A model generated the notes under the pieces. That model saw only the letters and a list, made by a program, of their open reading frames with translations, was not told the origin of the DNA and searched no databases. This document shows, piece after piece, positions 31,913 to 40,827 of a stretch of 64,000 nt of DNA. The first letter of the stretch is position 1. Each line of letters opens with the position of its first letter. Source of the DNA: Sphingomonas colocasiae (lineage in GTDB: Bacteria; Pseudomonadota; Alphaproteobacteria; Sphingomonadales; Sphingomonadaceae); contig NZ_JAINVV010000008.1 of NCBI RefSeq assembly GCF_019880585.1, positions 62,001-126,000 of the forward strand, written 5' to 3'. Made by a program: the position numbers and the translations under genes.

Positions 31913-34900
31913 TTGGCTGACTTAGAAATTGTCCATATATCGGACCTGCACTGGGCCTCGTCTCAGTCACAAAACCTCAAGGTAGTGGTAGAACCGCTGA
32001 TAAACGACCTTGCGGATACCAAGCAAAAGTCCCTTATCAATCCTGACCTCGTAGTCTTCACTGGAGATTTTGTAAATTCAGGTGAAGACAAATGTGAGTT
32101 TAATGCTGCCTATGAAGAGTTCATGGTGCCGGCGATAAATGCCCTCGGCTTGAATAAGAATTGCGTTTTCCTTTGCCCTGGCAATCACGACATTTCCAGA
32201 AAATCCGTCCGCGATGCGGAATTCATTGACCGTGGCCTACGTTCGTCTTTATCTTCCGTCGATTCCACAAATAACTTTCTTGATAGACTGAAGAATCAGA
32301 ATCTTGCCGACCTAATGGCTGTCGAACGAACGGATAATTATTATTCATTTGTCGACAGCGTTATTCCAGACCCTATTTATTCCGGTCCACTTCTGCGGTG
32401 CTACCAACGAAATGTTCGCGGTATTCAGGTTGGCATAGCATCCTTTGATACCGCATGGCGCGCCACAGGCGAAGCGGATGACGTTGATAAAAACTACTTG
32501 CTCCTAGGAGAGCGAAACGTCGATGATGCCATTGAATCTCTAAAGGCCGCCGACCTACGCCTAGGTCTGATGCACCACCCGCTTGAATGGCTTGCCGAGT
32601 TTGACGAATTAGCCGTATCAAGCCGTCTATCTGCACACTTTGATGCACTCTTTTGCGGACACATGCACCGAGCCAATCCCCAAACTCGCACTTCTGCGCA
32701 AGGCACCGCAATTTTTAGCCAGACAGGAAGCGCATACGCAAGCCGCCGATGGTTTAACGGCTATCAGACATTAAAAATCAACCTTGCCGAAGCGGAGTGC
32801 GAGTTCCTCATTCGGACATATTACGACACCCCGAGGCGAGAATTTGACAAGGCTACCAATATCCACAATGACGGATACGTCAAACTACCGTTCGTACCGC
32901 AAAAAAAAAGCACATCTGATGCAGTCGTAGAATCATTTCTGCGTGCGACCAGGCCAATCATTCGAATTCGAGCATCAGATCATTTCAATATGCTTGATGA
33001 TGTCGCATTTTCTAAACTCGATGCGAAAGAAGCTTTTGTAGTACCACCTTTGTCAAAACGCATTGTTGAAACCAATTCGCAGGGCGCGTCCACCCCAGCG
33101 GAAAATTATATAGACCTTAGCGTCGATGAAATATTGCGAGACCATCGGTCCTATTTGCTATCTGGAGGAAGAGAGGTAGGAAAAACGAGTCTGCTGCACT
33201 ATTTATCTGTGTTAAGCGCGGAAGGAATTATTGATCGCCCCCGTATACCGGTTGTTTTGAATGTTGAATATATGAAGACTGGCCTATACGAACTTAAACG
33301 CGCCATTCATTCGTATTTCGGATCATCGCCCAAGGGTTTCGACCTTGATAGAGAAATTGATGCAGGCTCGTTCATATTCCTCTGTGACAATTATATCAAC
33401 GACACTGTCGGCTCGGCAGCGCTTGAATCTCATATCAAGACATACCCAGGAAACCGCTGGATTGTAATCAGCAGGCCTAGATTGGGCAGCATCACGGGAG
33501 ACGTGGATGATGCACCCTTTTTGTCTGATTTCGTGAAGGTACACATTCGCGCGCTTCCCAGAAAGTCAATTCGAGCACTCAGCAACCGCTGGTCAGCTGC
33601 GATTGGCTCTGACAATCAAGACGTGTTTGATGTTGTAATGAAGCAACTGAAAGCTGACGGCCTGCCTCGGACAGGCTACATGGTCATGTTAATTTTATGG
33701 GCCATGCAGCAAGAAAAAGAGCTGGACCGCGTTAACGAAGCAATGCTTCTGAGCAATGTAGTGGATTATCTACTGGGAAAAGCTGATTTTACGCAGTCAA
33801 GAAGAGGAAATCTCGATCCGCGCGCAAAGGAGATTACTCTTGAGTATCTCGCTGAGTATATCTCTGACTGCTCTGGCTACGCACCAATAAACGACGTCAC
33901 TACGTTTCTTTCAAACTTATTTCAGTCTAAACGGCTTCCCTTTGTCTCGACAGACGTCCTTCCAGAGCTTGTCAAATGTGGAATTCTCGAGCGTCGAGAC
34001 GATATTATAAGCTTTAAGTATAAATGCTTTGAAGAGTATTTTTACGCGCTTAGAATGAAATCAGAGCCGTCTCTCCTAGAAGATTCTTTAAAAAGAGGGA
34101 ATTACCCGCTCCGCGAACGAGAAATTGAGATCCTAGCCGGACTTCGCCGTCAGAATGCGGACCTAATAACTGCAATTAGCAGCGACATGGAATCGCGCAG
34201 ACCTGCCTCTATATCAAACATCTCTCGCGCCGATTTACTTGCTATGAGTAACAGCTCGATGGGATTTTCTCTCTCTACCGAGCAACTCTCCGACCTTCGC
34301 AGAAAAAGACTTACTACGGAGCAGGTCGACGATCTCCTCGACGCAGCTGACAGGCGAGCAATTAAGAAGCAAGAGGAAGATTTGGAAAGGGAAAATAATA
34401 GGCATCTCGGTGACAAGGATTCTGTTAATCATCTCGTATTGCTCCCTGAGGAGCCCGACGAGATGAGTGTTGGCGAGTATATTGTTGCTTCCGAACTGCT
34501 TGCTCGTGTCGTCAAAAATTCTGATTTTACGGATTTCGAACATAAGGAACCGGCCGCGAGGCTTGTTCTACAGACCTTCGTAAAAATATGCGCCCACTTT
34601 AAGCAGGAAATTGAGAAGATTCTGAAAGAGCAGGGCGAGAGAGAGGAGACAAAACACGGACTCAAGCCCGAAGAAATGGAAATATTGGTCTACATTATAA
34701 CTAATTTATTAACTAGAATAGTCGCCGATCGAATGGCAGAGCAACTGTCTGCTCCGAATATATCTCCGCTCATAGCCGAGATTTGCGACGATCGAGAAAC
34801 TACTCCTATAGAGCGCATGTTTTTGGTCTTCCTACTGCAATCCTTGCGGTCTGAAAATTGGGAAGTTCAATGGGGGGATCTACTTAAGGACTCGGGAAAG

Positions 34901-35104
34901 AGCGGTTTTATTATGGAGAATTCGATCGGAAAAATGAGAGCAATTGTGAACTCTCAGTTCCTAAACGACCTCGAATACAGAAAGCTTCACAAGGTAATCG
35001 ACGCGGCAGAGGAAGTGCTTGGCTGGACCCCAGCTCAACGAGACTATGTGATCGAGGATCTTAAAAAGGTAGCGCTTCAGGCCGAACTCAGAGACAGCGC
35101 GTGA
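31913..35104 (+). CDS. Metallophosphoesterase-STAND (NACHT-like) NTPase, probable defence protein
   Basis: 1063 residues from TTG 31913, with a strong AGGAGGGG ribosome site. Residues 1 to about 300 are a calcineurin-like metallophosphoesterase with all metal motifs intact: SDLHW (D11, H13), GD at 51-52, GNHD at 90-93, HH at 221-222 and GHMH at 249-252. After a linker, a P-loop (GGREVGKTS, 418-426), a Walker-B-like FIFLCDN (about 487-493), WIVISRPRLG and the winged-helix hallmark FKYKCFEEYFYALRM place it in the STAND superfamily, near NACHT. The C-terminal 350 residues are helical and probably the sensor. It is AT-richer than the flanks and sits beside attR. Known STAND fusions act against phage; here a sensed signal would switch on a nuclease or nucleotidase. 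The trigger is unknown. Confidence 0.8.
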   Translation: MADLEIVHISDLHWASSQSQNLKVVVEPLINDLADTKQKSLINPDLVVFTGDFVNSGEDKCEFNAAYEEFMVPAINALGLNKNCVFLCPGNHDISRKSVRDAEFIDRGLRSSLSSVDSTNNFLDRLKNQNLADLMAVERTDNYYSFVDSVIPDPIYSGPLLRCYQRNVRGIQVGIASFDTAWRATGEADDVDKNYLLLGERNVDDAIESLKAADLRLGLMHHPLEWLAEFDELAVSSRLSAHFDALFCGHMHRANPQTRTSAQGTAIFSQTGSAYASRRWFNGYQTLKINLAEAECEFLIRTYYDTPRREFDKATNIHNDGYVKLPFVPQKKSTSDAVVESFLRATRPIIRIRASDHFNMLDDVAFSKLDAKEAFVVPPLSKRIVETNSQGASTPAENYIDLSVDEILRDHRSYLLSGGREVGKTSLLHYLSVLSAEGIIDRPRIPVVLNVEYMKTGLYELKRAIHSYFGSSPKGFDLDREIDAGSFIFLCDNYINDTVGSAALESHIKTYPGNRWIVISRPRLGSITGDVDDAPFLSDFVKVHIRALPRKSIRALSNRWSAAIGSDNQDVFDVVMKQLKADGLPRTGYMVMLILWAMQQEKELDRVNEAMLLSNVVDYLLGKADFTQSRRGNLDPRAKEITLEYLAEYISDCSGYAPINDVTTFLSNLFQSKRLPFVSTDVLPELVKCGILERRDDIISFKYKCFEEYFYALRMKSEPSLLEDSLKRGNYPLREREIEILAGLRRQNADLITAISSDMESRRPASISNISRADLLAMSNSSMGFSLSTEQLSDLRRKRLTTEQVDDLLDAADRRAIKKQEEDLERENNRHLGDKDSVNHLVLLPEEPDEMSVGEYIVASELLARVVKNSDFTDFEHKEPAARLVLQTFVKICAHFKQEIEKILKEQGEREETKHGLKPEEMEILVYIITNLLTRIVADRMAEQLSAPNISPLIAEICDDRETTPIERMFLVFLLQSLRSENWEVQWGDLLKDSGKSGFIMENSIGKMRAIVNSQFLNDLEYRKLHKVIDAAEEVLGWTPAQRDYVIEDLKKVALQAELRDSA

Positions 35105-35309
35105 AGGGGCGCCTAACTCCGTCGTCAACAACGGCCAGCGATTCTGGCGACCTGCGAGTCGATCAAAATAAGGTCTCTAGGGTTTTAGGAGATTGCCACC
35201 ACCCTACGATTCGCAAGCTGCCAATCGATACCCTCGAAGCACCCGAGAGCTCTCGCCCTCGCGCCGCTCCCTTCAAGACCACTTAACCTGCTGTTTTTTC
35301 TGGGTTTTC

Positions 35310-35373
35310 TGGAGCGGGTAGCGGGGATCGAACCCGCATCACAAGCTTGGAAGGCTAGTGCTCTACCATTGAG
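35310..35373 (-). repeat. attR: right copy of the 64-bp direct repeat
   Basis: Identical to 12855-12918. The repeats diverge immediately outside (g/c on the left, g/c on the right), so 64 bp is the exact length. Recombination between them would excise a 22,455-bp circle. Confidence 0.92.
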
Positions 35374-35383
35374 CTATACCCGC
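35310..35383 (-). tRNA. tRNA-Gly(TCC), the integration target
   Basis: 74 nt with encoded CCA. The acceptor GCGGGTA pairs with TACCCGC, the D-arm is GCTC/GAGC, the anticodon loop CTTCCAA gives TCC (35349-35351 on the opposite strand), and the T-arm is GCGGG-TTCGATC-CCCGC. There is one U-U mismatch in the anticodon stem. The 5' ten bases are chromosomal and the remaining 64 come from the element, so insertion preserves the gene. Confidence 0.95.
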
Positions 35384-35451
35384 ACTCCGAGGATGGCGCA
35401 CTGCCATTCCGTGCGCGGACAGTCAACCGCCCAACAGTCCGCCGAGGCAGT

Positions 35452-36135
35452 TCAGCGACGCGGATCACCCGCGCTGCCGAGCGGCGCATCGGCCGGGGGA
35501 TAGAGCGACCAGGGTCCGGCCGCCGAACGATCCTCTGGTGCCAGCCGGCCGCGTTCGTTGGCGGCGGCGATCAGCCGGTCGAGCAGGCGCTGGCCGAACA
35601 GCCAGGCCCCCAAGCCGGAATCGGCGTTGATATGGCCGAGTTCGCCGACATCGACGAAATGGCTGCCCCAGAATTTCGCCATATTGTGCGCGCGATCGAT
35701 CGAGCAATAGTCGTCGTTGCGGCTGGCGACGACGATCGACGGGAATGGCAGGCTCACCTTGGGCGCCGGCCCGAAACCGCCGATCGGCCGGCTCAACCCG
35801 TCGCGATCGCAATCGGGCGGGGCGACGAGCAGCGCGCCGGCGACCGGCCAGCCATAGGGTTGCCCCTCCAGCGCCGCCCACCATGCCACCGCCAGGCAGC
35901 CCAGGCTATGCGCGACGAGCACGATCGGAGCCGGCGCCGCCTTGATCGCATGATCGAGCTTGGTGACCCAGGGATTGCGGCGCGGCGCCGACCACATGCC
36001 GAGATCGACGCGGTCGCAATCGCCGCGCGTCGCTTCCCAGATGCTCTGCCAATGCGCGGGCTCCGAGCCGTTGAGGCCCGGAACGGTCAGGACAAGGGGC
36101 GTGCTGCCCCGGCCGGCGAAGTCATGGTCGACCAT
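35452..36135 (-). CDS. RBBP9/YdeN-family serine hydrolase
   Basis: 227 residues from ATG 36135. It opens LVLTVPGLNGSEPAHWQS, the family's strand and PG..GS..HW motif. The nucleophile elbow is AHSLGC, the Asp lies in SRNDDYC and the His in GELGHINADSGLG, which is diagnostic of the family. The C-terminal extension of about 50 residues is Pro- and Ala-rich and longer than usual. It is a small cytoplasmic esterase of uncertain substrate. It stands alone between the tRNA and an Rrf2 gene. Confidence 0.85.
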   Translation of the reverse strand: MVDHDFAGRGSTPLVLTVPGLNGSEPAHWQSIWEATRGDCDRVDLGMWSAPRRNPWVTKLDHAIKAAPAPIVLVAHSLGCLAVAWWAALEGQPYGWPVAGALLVAPPDCDRDGLSRPIGGFGPAPKVSLPFPSIVVASRNDDYCSIDRAHNMAKFWGSHFVDVGELGHINADSGLGAWLFGQRLLDRLIAAANERGRLAPEDRSAAGPWSLYPPADAPLGSAGDPRR

Positions 36136-36254
36136 ATGCGTCTCCACCCGAATCGAACGGCACGAAGGCACCGTCCCACACCGGAGACTTAATTCAACCA
36201 ATCAAGTTGACAAGAGGCCTTCCGCCCAGTCGTTGTCCAATCGCGGCAAGCGGA

Positions 36255-36671
36255 TCAGGCGAGCGGCACCGGATCCGCCAGGGTGATGCCGTCGAGCACA
36301 TGCGCCGTCTCGTCGCGCACGCGCAGCATCAGCTGGCGCAGCCGGCAATGGCTTTCCTCCAGGCAATTCTTGCATTTCTCGTGCGCGTAACGGCTGGCGC
36401 ACGGCACCAGCGCCAGCGATCCGCGCGTCAGGCGGACGATATCGCCATAGCTGACGTCTAGGGGCGCCAGCGCCAGCCAATAGCCGCCATCCTTGCCGCG
36501 CTGCGTGGCGACCAGGCCGGCGCGGCTCATCTCCGACAGGATGACGGTAAGGAACTTGGCGGGGATGTTCTGCGCGGTCGCGATCTCGGTCAACTGGATC
36601 GGACCTTCGCCATAATGGTCCGCAAGGTGCTGAAGCGCGCGGATTGTGTACCGGGTCCGTTGAGAAAGCAT
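36255..36671 (-). CDS. Rrf2-family transcriptional regulator
   Basis: 138 residues from ATG 36671. The winged helix starts MLSQRTRYTIRALQHLAD, with IPAKFLTVILSEMSRAGLV as recognition helix and GKDGGYWLA as wing. The cluster region contains CASRYAHEKCKNCLEESHC, a spacing suited to an iron-sulphur cluster as in IscR and NsrR. It is divergent from the aldehyde dehydrogenase with only 86 bp between, so it may control that gene or itself in response to iron, redox or nitric oxide. Confidence 0.85.
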   Translation of the reverse strand: MLSQRTRYTIRALQHLADHYGEGPIQLTEIATAQNIPAKFLTVILSEMSRAGLVATQRGKDGGYWLALAPLDVSYGDIVRLTRGSLALVPCASRYAHEKCKNCLEESHCRLRQLMLRVRDETAHVLDGITLADPVPLA

Positions 36672-36757
36672 GGCTTTTCTTGGACCCGCGCCCCGCGCTT
36701 TGCAACCGCCTTGCGAACCGATCGGCGATGGACCCGACTATCATCACCGGATAATCA

Positions 36758-38200
36758 ATGCGGATGACCGAAACGCTCCCCCATATCATCGGCGGACAGG
36801 CGGTTTCCGCCGACGCGCCGCTCACCAGCATCAATCCGTCGGACACCGACGATATCGTCGCCCGCTTCCCTGCCGGCGGCGCGGCGGAGGTCGATGCGGC
36901 GGTGGCGGCAGCGCGCGCTGCGCAGCCCGGCTGGGCGCACGCCTCTCCCGAGGTCCGCTCCGACCTGCTCGACCGGATCGGCGCGACGATCATGGCGCGC
37001 GCGACCGAACTGGGCGAATTGCTGTCGCGCGAGGAAGGCAAGACCCGCGCCGAAGGGCTGGGCGAGGTGCTGCGCGCCGCGCGCATCTTCAAATATTTCG
37101 CGGGCGAGGCGCTGCGCCGCCACGGCCATACGCTGGAATCGACGCGCCCCGGCGTCGACGCCGCGACCCATCGCGAGGCGGTGGGCGTGTGCGGGCTGAT
37201 CACCCCCTGGAACTTCCCGATCGCGATTCCCGCCTGGAAGGCGGCGCCCGCGCTCGCCTTCGGCAATACGGTGGTGCTCAAGCCCGCGAACGTCACGCCC
37301 GCGACAGCCCATGCGCTGGCCGCGATCATCCAGGAATGCGGTGCCCCGCCGGGCGTGTTCAACCTGGTGCTCGGGCGCGGCGATGTCGGCCAGGCGATCG
37401 TCGATCATGCGGATGTCGATCTGATCTCCTTCACCGGATCGCAGGGCGTCGGCGCGAAGGTGGCGGCGGGCGCGGTGGCGCGCCAGGCGCGCGTCCAGCT
37501 CGAAATGGGCGGCAAGAACCCGCTGGTGGTGCTCGCCGACGCCGATCTCGACCGCGCGGTCTCCGTCGCGCTCGATGGCGGCTTCTTCCAGACCGGCCAG
37601 CGCTGCACCGCGTCGTCGCGCGTGATCGTCGAGGATGCGATCCATGACCGCTTCGTCGCGGCGCTCGCCGAGCGCGCGGCGGCGCTCAAGGTCGGCGCGG
37701 CGCTCGATCCCGAAACGCAGGTCGGCCCTGCGGCGAGCGAAAGCCAGTTCGAGCAGAATCTGCGCTATGTCGGCATCGCCACGGGCGAGGGCGGCAGGCT
37801 CGTCACCGGCGGAGAACCGCTGACCCTGGAGCGGCCGGGCTATTACATGGCGCCGACCTTGATCGCGGACACCGATCCGGACATGCGGATCAACAATGAG
37901 GAAGTGTTCGGACCCGTCGTTTCGACGGTGCGCGCCAGGGATTACGAGGACGCGCTGGCGCTCGCCAATCGCGGCAGCTTCGGCCTGTCCTCGGGCATCG
38001 TCACCACCTCGCTCAAACATGCGCGGCATTTCCGCCGCCATGTCCGCGCAGGGATGGTGATGATCAACCTGCCGACCGCGGGGGTCGATTATCACCTGCC
38101 CTTCGGCGGCACGCGCAAGTCGAGCTACGGCCCGCGCGAACAGGGTTTCGCGGCGGTCGAATTCTATACGAGCATCAAGACCGTCTACACCGCCGACTGA
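36758..38200 (+). CDS. Aldehyde dehydrogenase, alpha-ketoglutaric-semialdehyde-dehydrogenase-like
   Basis: 480 residues from ATG 36758 (ATG 36764 also possible), the family's normal length. Motifs: TPWNFPIAIPAWK (NAD pocket), ELGGK-type LEMGGKNPLVV with the general-base Glu, catalytic Cys in GQRCTASSR, and NNEEVFGPV. The sequence style is close to 2,5-dioxovalerate (alpha-ketoglutaric semialdehyde) dehydrogenases that end sugar-acid and hydroxyproline degradation, giving 2-oxoglutarate. The exact substrate is inference. Its 3' end overlaps the convergent GntR gene by 16 bp. Confidence 0.8.
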   Translation: MRMTETLPHIIGGQAVSADAPLTSINPSDTDDIVARFPAGGAAEVDAAVAAARAAQPGWAHASPEVRSDLLDRIGATIMARATELGELLSREEGKTRAEGLGEVLRAARIFKYFAGEALRRHGHTLESTRPGVDAATHREAVGVCGLITPWNFPIAIPAWKAAPALAFGNTVVLKPANVTPATAHALAAIIQECGAPPGVFNLVLGRGDVGQAIVDHADVDLISFTGSQGVGAKVAAGAVARQARVQLEMGGKNPLVVLADADLDRAVSVALDGGFFQTGQRCTASSRVIVEDAIHDRFVAALAERAAALKVGAALDPETQVGPAASESQFEQNLRYVGIATGEGGRLVTGGEPLTLERPGYYMAPTLIADTDPDMRINNEEVFGPVVSTVRARDYEDALALANRGSFGLSSGIVTTSLKHARHFRRHVRAGMVMINLPTAGVDYHLPFGGTRKSSYGPREQGFAAVEFYTSIKTVYTAD

Positions 38201-38901
38201 TCGATGCTCTCCAGCAGATCGTCGATCGACGCGTCGAAATGCGTGTCCATCGCGGCGCGCGCGGCGGCGGGGTCGCGATCGGCGATCGCCTGCGCCAGCA
38301 CACGATGGTGGACGAGCATCTTGCGGCGCAGTTCGGGGGTGTCGCGCGTTCGCCAGGCGGCGGGCACCGCCATCGTCATCATCGGGCCGAAGGAGCGGAC
38401 GATCTGGAGGAACAGCGCATTGTGGCTGGCGCCGGCGATCGCCTCGTGCAGCGCGATGTCGTGGCGCGTGACCTGATCGGAATCGTCGCCCGCCGCCACC
38501 ATCGCATCGGCCAGTGCGATGATCCGCGCGGCTTCCTCATCGGTGCGCTCGGTCGCGGCGAGCACCGCGATCCTGACTTCGAGCGTGCGGCGCACATCCC
38601 AGATATCGGTGATCGAGATCTGCGAGGTGGCGACGCCGTGATCGAGCGAGGCGGCCATCACCGATCCGTCGAGCGCGCCGACGCGCGCGCGCCGGCCATT
38701 GGCGACATCGATCAGCTTAAGCGCGGCGAGCGCGCCGAACGCCTCGCGCATCACCGCCCGGCTCACGCCCAGCGCCTCGGCGAAGAAGCCCTCGCCTGGC
38801 AGCGTGTCGCCCACCTTCAGATCATTGTCCTTGATATGGTCGCGTACCGCCTGCACCGCCTGGTGCACCAGCGATCGGCCATCGGATGCGCCGCCGCTCA
38901 T
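38185..38901 (-). CDS. GntR-family regulator, FadR/UxuR type
   Basis: 238 residues from ATG 38901. An N-terminal winged helix (VGDTLPGEGFFAEALGVSRAVMREAFGALAALKLI) and a C-terminal all-helical FCD domain. The latter has metal-type ligands: Asp in VTRHDIALHEAI, and the histidines in LVHHRVLAQAIADRD and THFDASI. FCD domains bind organic acids. It overlaps the AraC gene by an ATGA junction, so the two are translated together. It is the likeliest reader of the palindromes at 39718-39755 and 44397-44427. Confidence 0.85.
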   Translation of the reverse strand: MSGGASDGRSLVHQAVQAVRDHIKDNDLKVGDTLPGEGFFAEALGVSRAVMREAFGALAALKLIDVANGRRARVGALDGSVMAASLDHGVATSQISITDIWDVRRTLEVRIAVLAATERTDEEAARIIALADAMVAAGDDSDQVTRHDIALHEAIAGASHNALFLQIVRSFGPMMTMAVPAAWRTRDTPELRRKMLVHHRVLAQAIADRDPAAARAAMDTHFDASIDDLLESIDQSAV

Positions 38902-39704
38902 GCCGCCACCCCGCAGGCGCGATATTGCGTGGGGGCGACGCCGAAGCGGCGCGCGAAGGCGCGGGTGAAGCTGGCATTGTTCAGATAGCCGCAGCGATAG
39001 CCGATCGACGAAACAGGCAGATCGGTCGCCATCAGCATCCGCCGCGCCTCCCCCAGCCGCTGTTCGGCCAGCGCGTCGGCGACGGTGCTGTCGAACATCT
39101 CGCGGAAGCCGCGCGTCAGCTTGGTGCGGTTGAGCCCGCAGGCGCGTGCGATGCCGTCCAGCGTCAGCTTTTCGGACCAATGCTCGTCGATCAGGCGCCG
39201 CGCCGCCATGATGCGCTGGCTGTCCGCCTGGGAGAGCTGCCCCTCGCCGATCATCGGCACGAGTTCTCCGGGCCGCTCGACGAGCAGGCCGAAGGTCTCG
39301 CACAGCAGTTCGATGCTCTTGGCCAGGCGATAGGTGTCGCGCATCGCGATCGGCAGTGCGCAATCGCGCAGCGCCAGCGCGATCGTGCGGATCGGCGCGG
39401 GCATGTGATAGGCGCCGCCATCGCCGGCGGGCAGCCGGCCGAAAATGCGGCGACAGGCAGCCGGGCAAACGATCAGGATCAGCCGCGCGGCGGCATCGGC
39501 ATCGAGCGCGCGCCGGTCCGGCCGCGCATGATAGCGAAAGGTGGGCGCTGCACCGGGACCGCCAAATGCGTAGTCGATCGCGATCGCGCCGGCCGGCCAG
39601 GCACGGTCGCCGACGCTGCCCGCGCCGACCAGGGCGATCATCTCGTGCGAAACCTCGACGCGCTCCATCATGCCGTCCACTTCACCCTCTCCGTCGTGGA
39701 ACAT
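38898..39704 (-). CDS. AraC-family transcriptional regulator
   Basis: 268 residues from ATG 39704. The last 100 residues are the two helix-turn-helix units: LTLDGIARACGLNRTKLTRGFREMF and LPVSSIGYRCGYLNNASFTRAFARRFGVAPTQYR. The N-terminal 150 residues resemble the PchR type of ligand domain, though loosely. Two palindromes lie 14-51 bp upstream of its start, which points to autoregulation by the cotranslated GntR protein or by itself. Confidence 0.85.
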   Translation of the reverse strand: MFHDGEGEVDGMMERVEVSHEMIALVGAGSVGDRAWPAGAIAIDYAFGGPGAAPTFRYHARPDRRALDADAAARLILIVCPAACRRIFGRLPAGDGGAYHMPAPIRTIALALRDCALPIAMRDTYRLAKSIELLCETFGLLVERPGELVPMIGEGQLSQADSQRIMAARRLIDEHWSEKLTLDGIARACGLNRTKLTRGFREMFDSTVADALAEQRLGEARRMLMATDLPVSSIGYRCGYLNNASFTRAFARRFGVAPTQYRACGVAA

Positions 39705-39717
39705 GATTGCCGTCTAA

Positions 39718-39755
39718 ACCTATCAGACAGGTCTGGCAAGAGCTATCAGATAGGT
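39718..39755. promoter_or_regulatory. Paired palindromic operators upstream of the AraC-GntR operon
   Basis: ACCTATCAGACAGGT (39718-39732) and AGCTATCAGATAGGT (39741-39755) both fit the dyad ACCTRTCWGAYAGGT, 23 bp apart. The second is the exact reverse complement of the site at 44397-44411. They lie between the esterase stop (39760) and the AraC start (39704). Confidence 0.7.
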
Positions 39756-39759
39756 TCCC

Positions 39760-40707
39760 TCATCCAGTCATGGCGAGAAAACGCGCCAGCGCGGCGCGGC
39801 TATCGCGCCGCGCAGCTTCGGACACCGCCGCGCCAGGCATCAGATCGAACCCGTGGAACGCACCCGGATAGACGTGCAGTTCGGTCGGCACGCCCACGCG
39901 CATCAGCCGGCGGGCATAATCGATATCCTCCTCGACGAAGAGATCGAGCGCGCCGGTGCTGATGAAGGTCGGCGGCAACCCGGCAAGATCGGTCGCGCGC
40001 GCCGGCGCCGCATAGGGGGAAACCCCGCCCGTCCCCGGTTCATGGCCGAGCAGCGCGGACCATCCGAAGCGGTTGTTGTGCGCGGGCCAGATGAATTCGC
40101 CGGCATAGGGGTGCGGATCGGCATGCACGCAGGTGCGATCGTCGAGCATCGGATAGATGAGATGCTGGAACGCCAGGCGATGCTCGCCCCGATCGCGCGC
40201 CAGCAACGCCAGCGCGGCGGCCAGGCCGCCGCCCGCGCTTTCGCCCATCACGCCCAGCCGCGCGGGATCGATGCCGAGATCGCCGGCATGCGCGATCGTC
40301 CAGCCCAGCCCGGCATAGCAATCCTCGATCGCGCCGGGGAACACGGTCTCGGGCGCCAGCCGGTAATCGACCGAGACGATCGCGCAGCCGAGCGCGGCGG
40401 CGAGCGGCCGATGGACATATTCGATCTGCTTCGCCGCGCCCGCCACATAACCGCCGCCATGGATATGGTAGATGCACGGCAACGCCGCCGCCGTATCGAT
40501 GGGCCGGTAGACATGCAGCATCACATCCGGCGCGCCGGCGGGGCCTGGCACGGGAATCCGCTCCAGCGTCGTCGTACTTTCGTCGATCTGCGGCAGCGGC
40601 AATTTGCGCGTCCGCATCGCCGGCAGCGTCTCATCGCTCAGCATGACCATCGGAAACAGATCGAGCAGCGGCTTGAGCGCGGGATCGACGAGATGCTGGC
40701 TGTTCAT
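39760..40707 (-). CDS. HSL-family alpha/beta hydrolase (esterase)
   Basis: 315 residues from ATG 40707, with GGAG upstream; an in-frame TTG at 40719 is weaker. It has the hormone-sensitive-lipase-type oxyanion motif HGGGYVAG, YRLAPE, the nucleophile elbow GESAGGG, an Asp near LDLFVEEDIDYA and a His in GAFHGFD. There is no signal peptide, so it is cytoplasmic. It follows the 2-hydroxyacid dehydrogenase by 120 bp and is probably part of the receptor operon. It would cleave an ester or lactone brought in by the receptor. Confidence 0.85.
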   Translation of the reverse strand: MNSQHLVDPALKPLLDLFPMVMLSDETLPAMRTRKLPLPQIDESTTTLERIPVPGPAGAPDVMLHVYRPIDTAAALPCIYHIHGGGYVAGAAKQIEYVHRPLAAALGCAIVSVDYRLAPETVFPGAIEDCYAGLGWTIAHAGDLGIDPARLGVMGESAGGGLAAALALLARDRGEHRLAFQHLIYPMLDDRTCVHADPHPYAGEFIWPAHNNRFGWSALLGHEPGTGGVSPYAAPARATDLAGLPPTFISTGALDLFVEEDIDYARRLMRVGVPTELHVYPGAFHGFDLMPGAAVSEAARRDSRAALARFLAMTG

Positions 40708-40827
40708 CGGGTGCTCCAATCGGACCGGATCATGTCCGATGATGCGATAGCCGATCAGGACGCATCCGTCAGACCCTATCCCTCCAGAGCCGTGATTTCG
40801 AGGCAGGTGCTTCCACCCGCCTCGAAA

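Larger units (their letters stand above)
12855..35373. mobile_element. 22.5-kb integrative element in tRNA-Gly(TCC)
   Basis: A perfect 64-bp direct repeat at 12855-12918 and 35310-35373, equal to the 3' 64 nt of tRNA-Gly(TCC), bounds the region, so the unit is 22,455 bp. A tyrosine integrase lies just inside the left repeat. Contents include a primase-helicase, serine recombinase, MucR-like regulator and many unknown small genes. Parts (14.4-15.1 kb, 31.9-35.1 kb) are visibly AT-richer than the flanks. No relaxase, type IV secretion, terminase or capsid gene is seen, so it is more like a phage satellite or mobilizable island than a self-transmissible element. The right end carries a probable defence gene. 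Confidence 0.9.
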
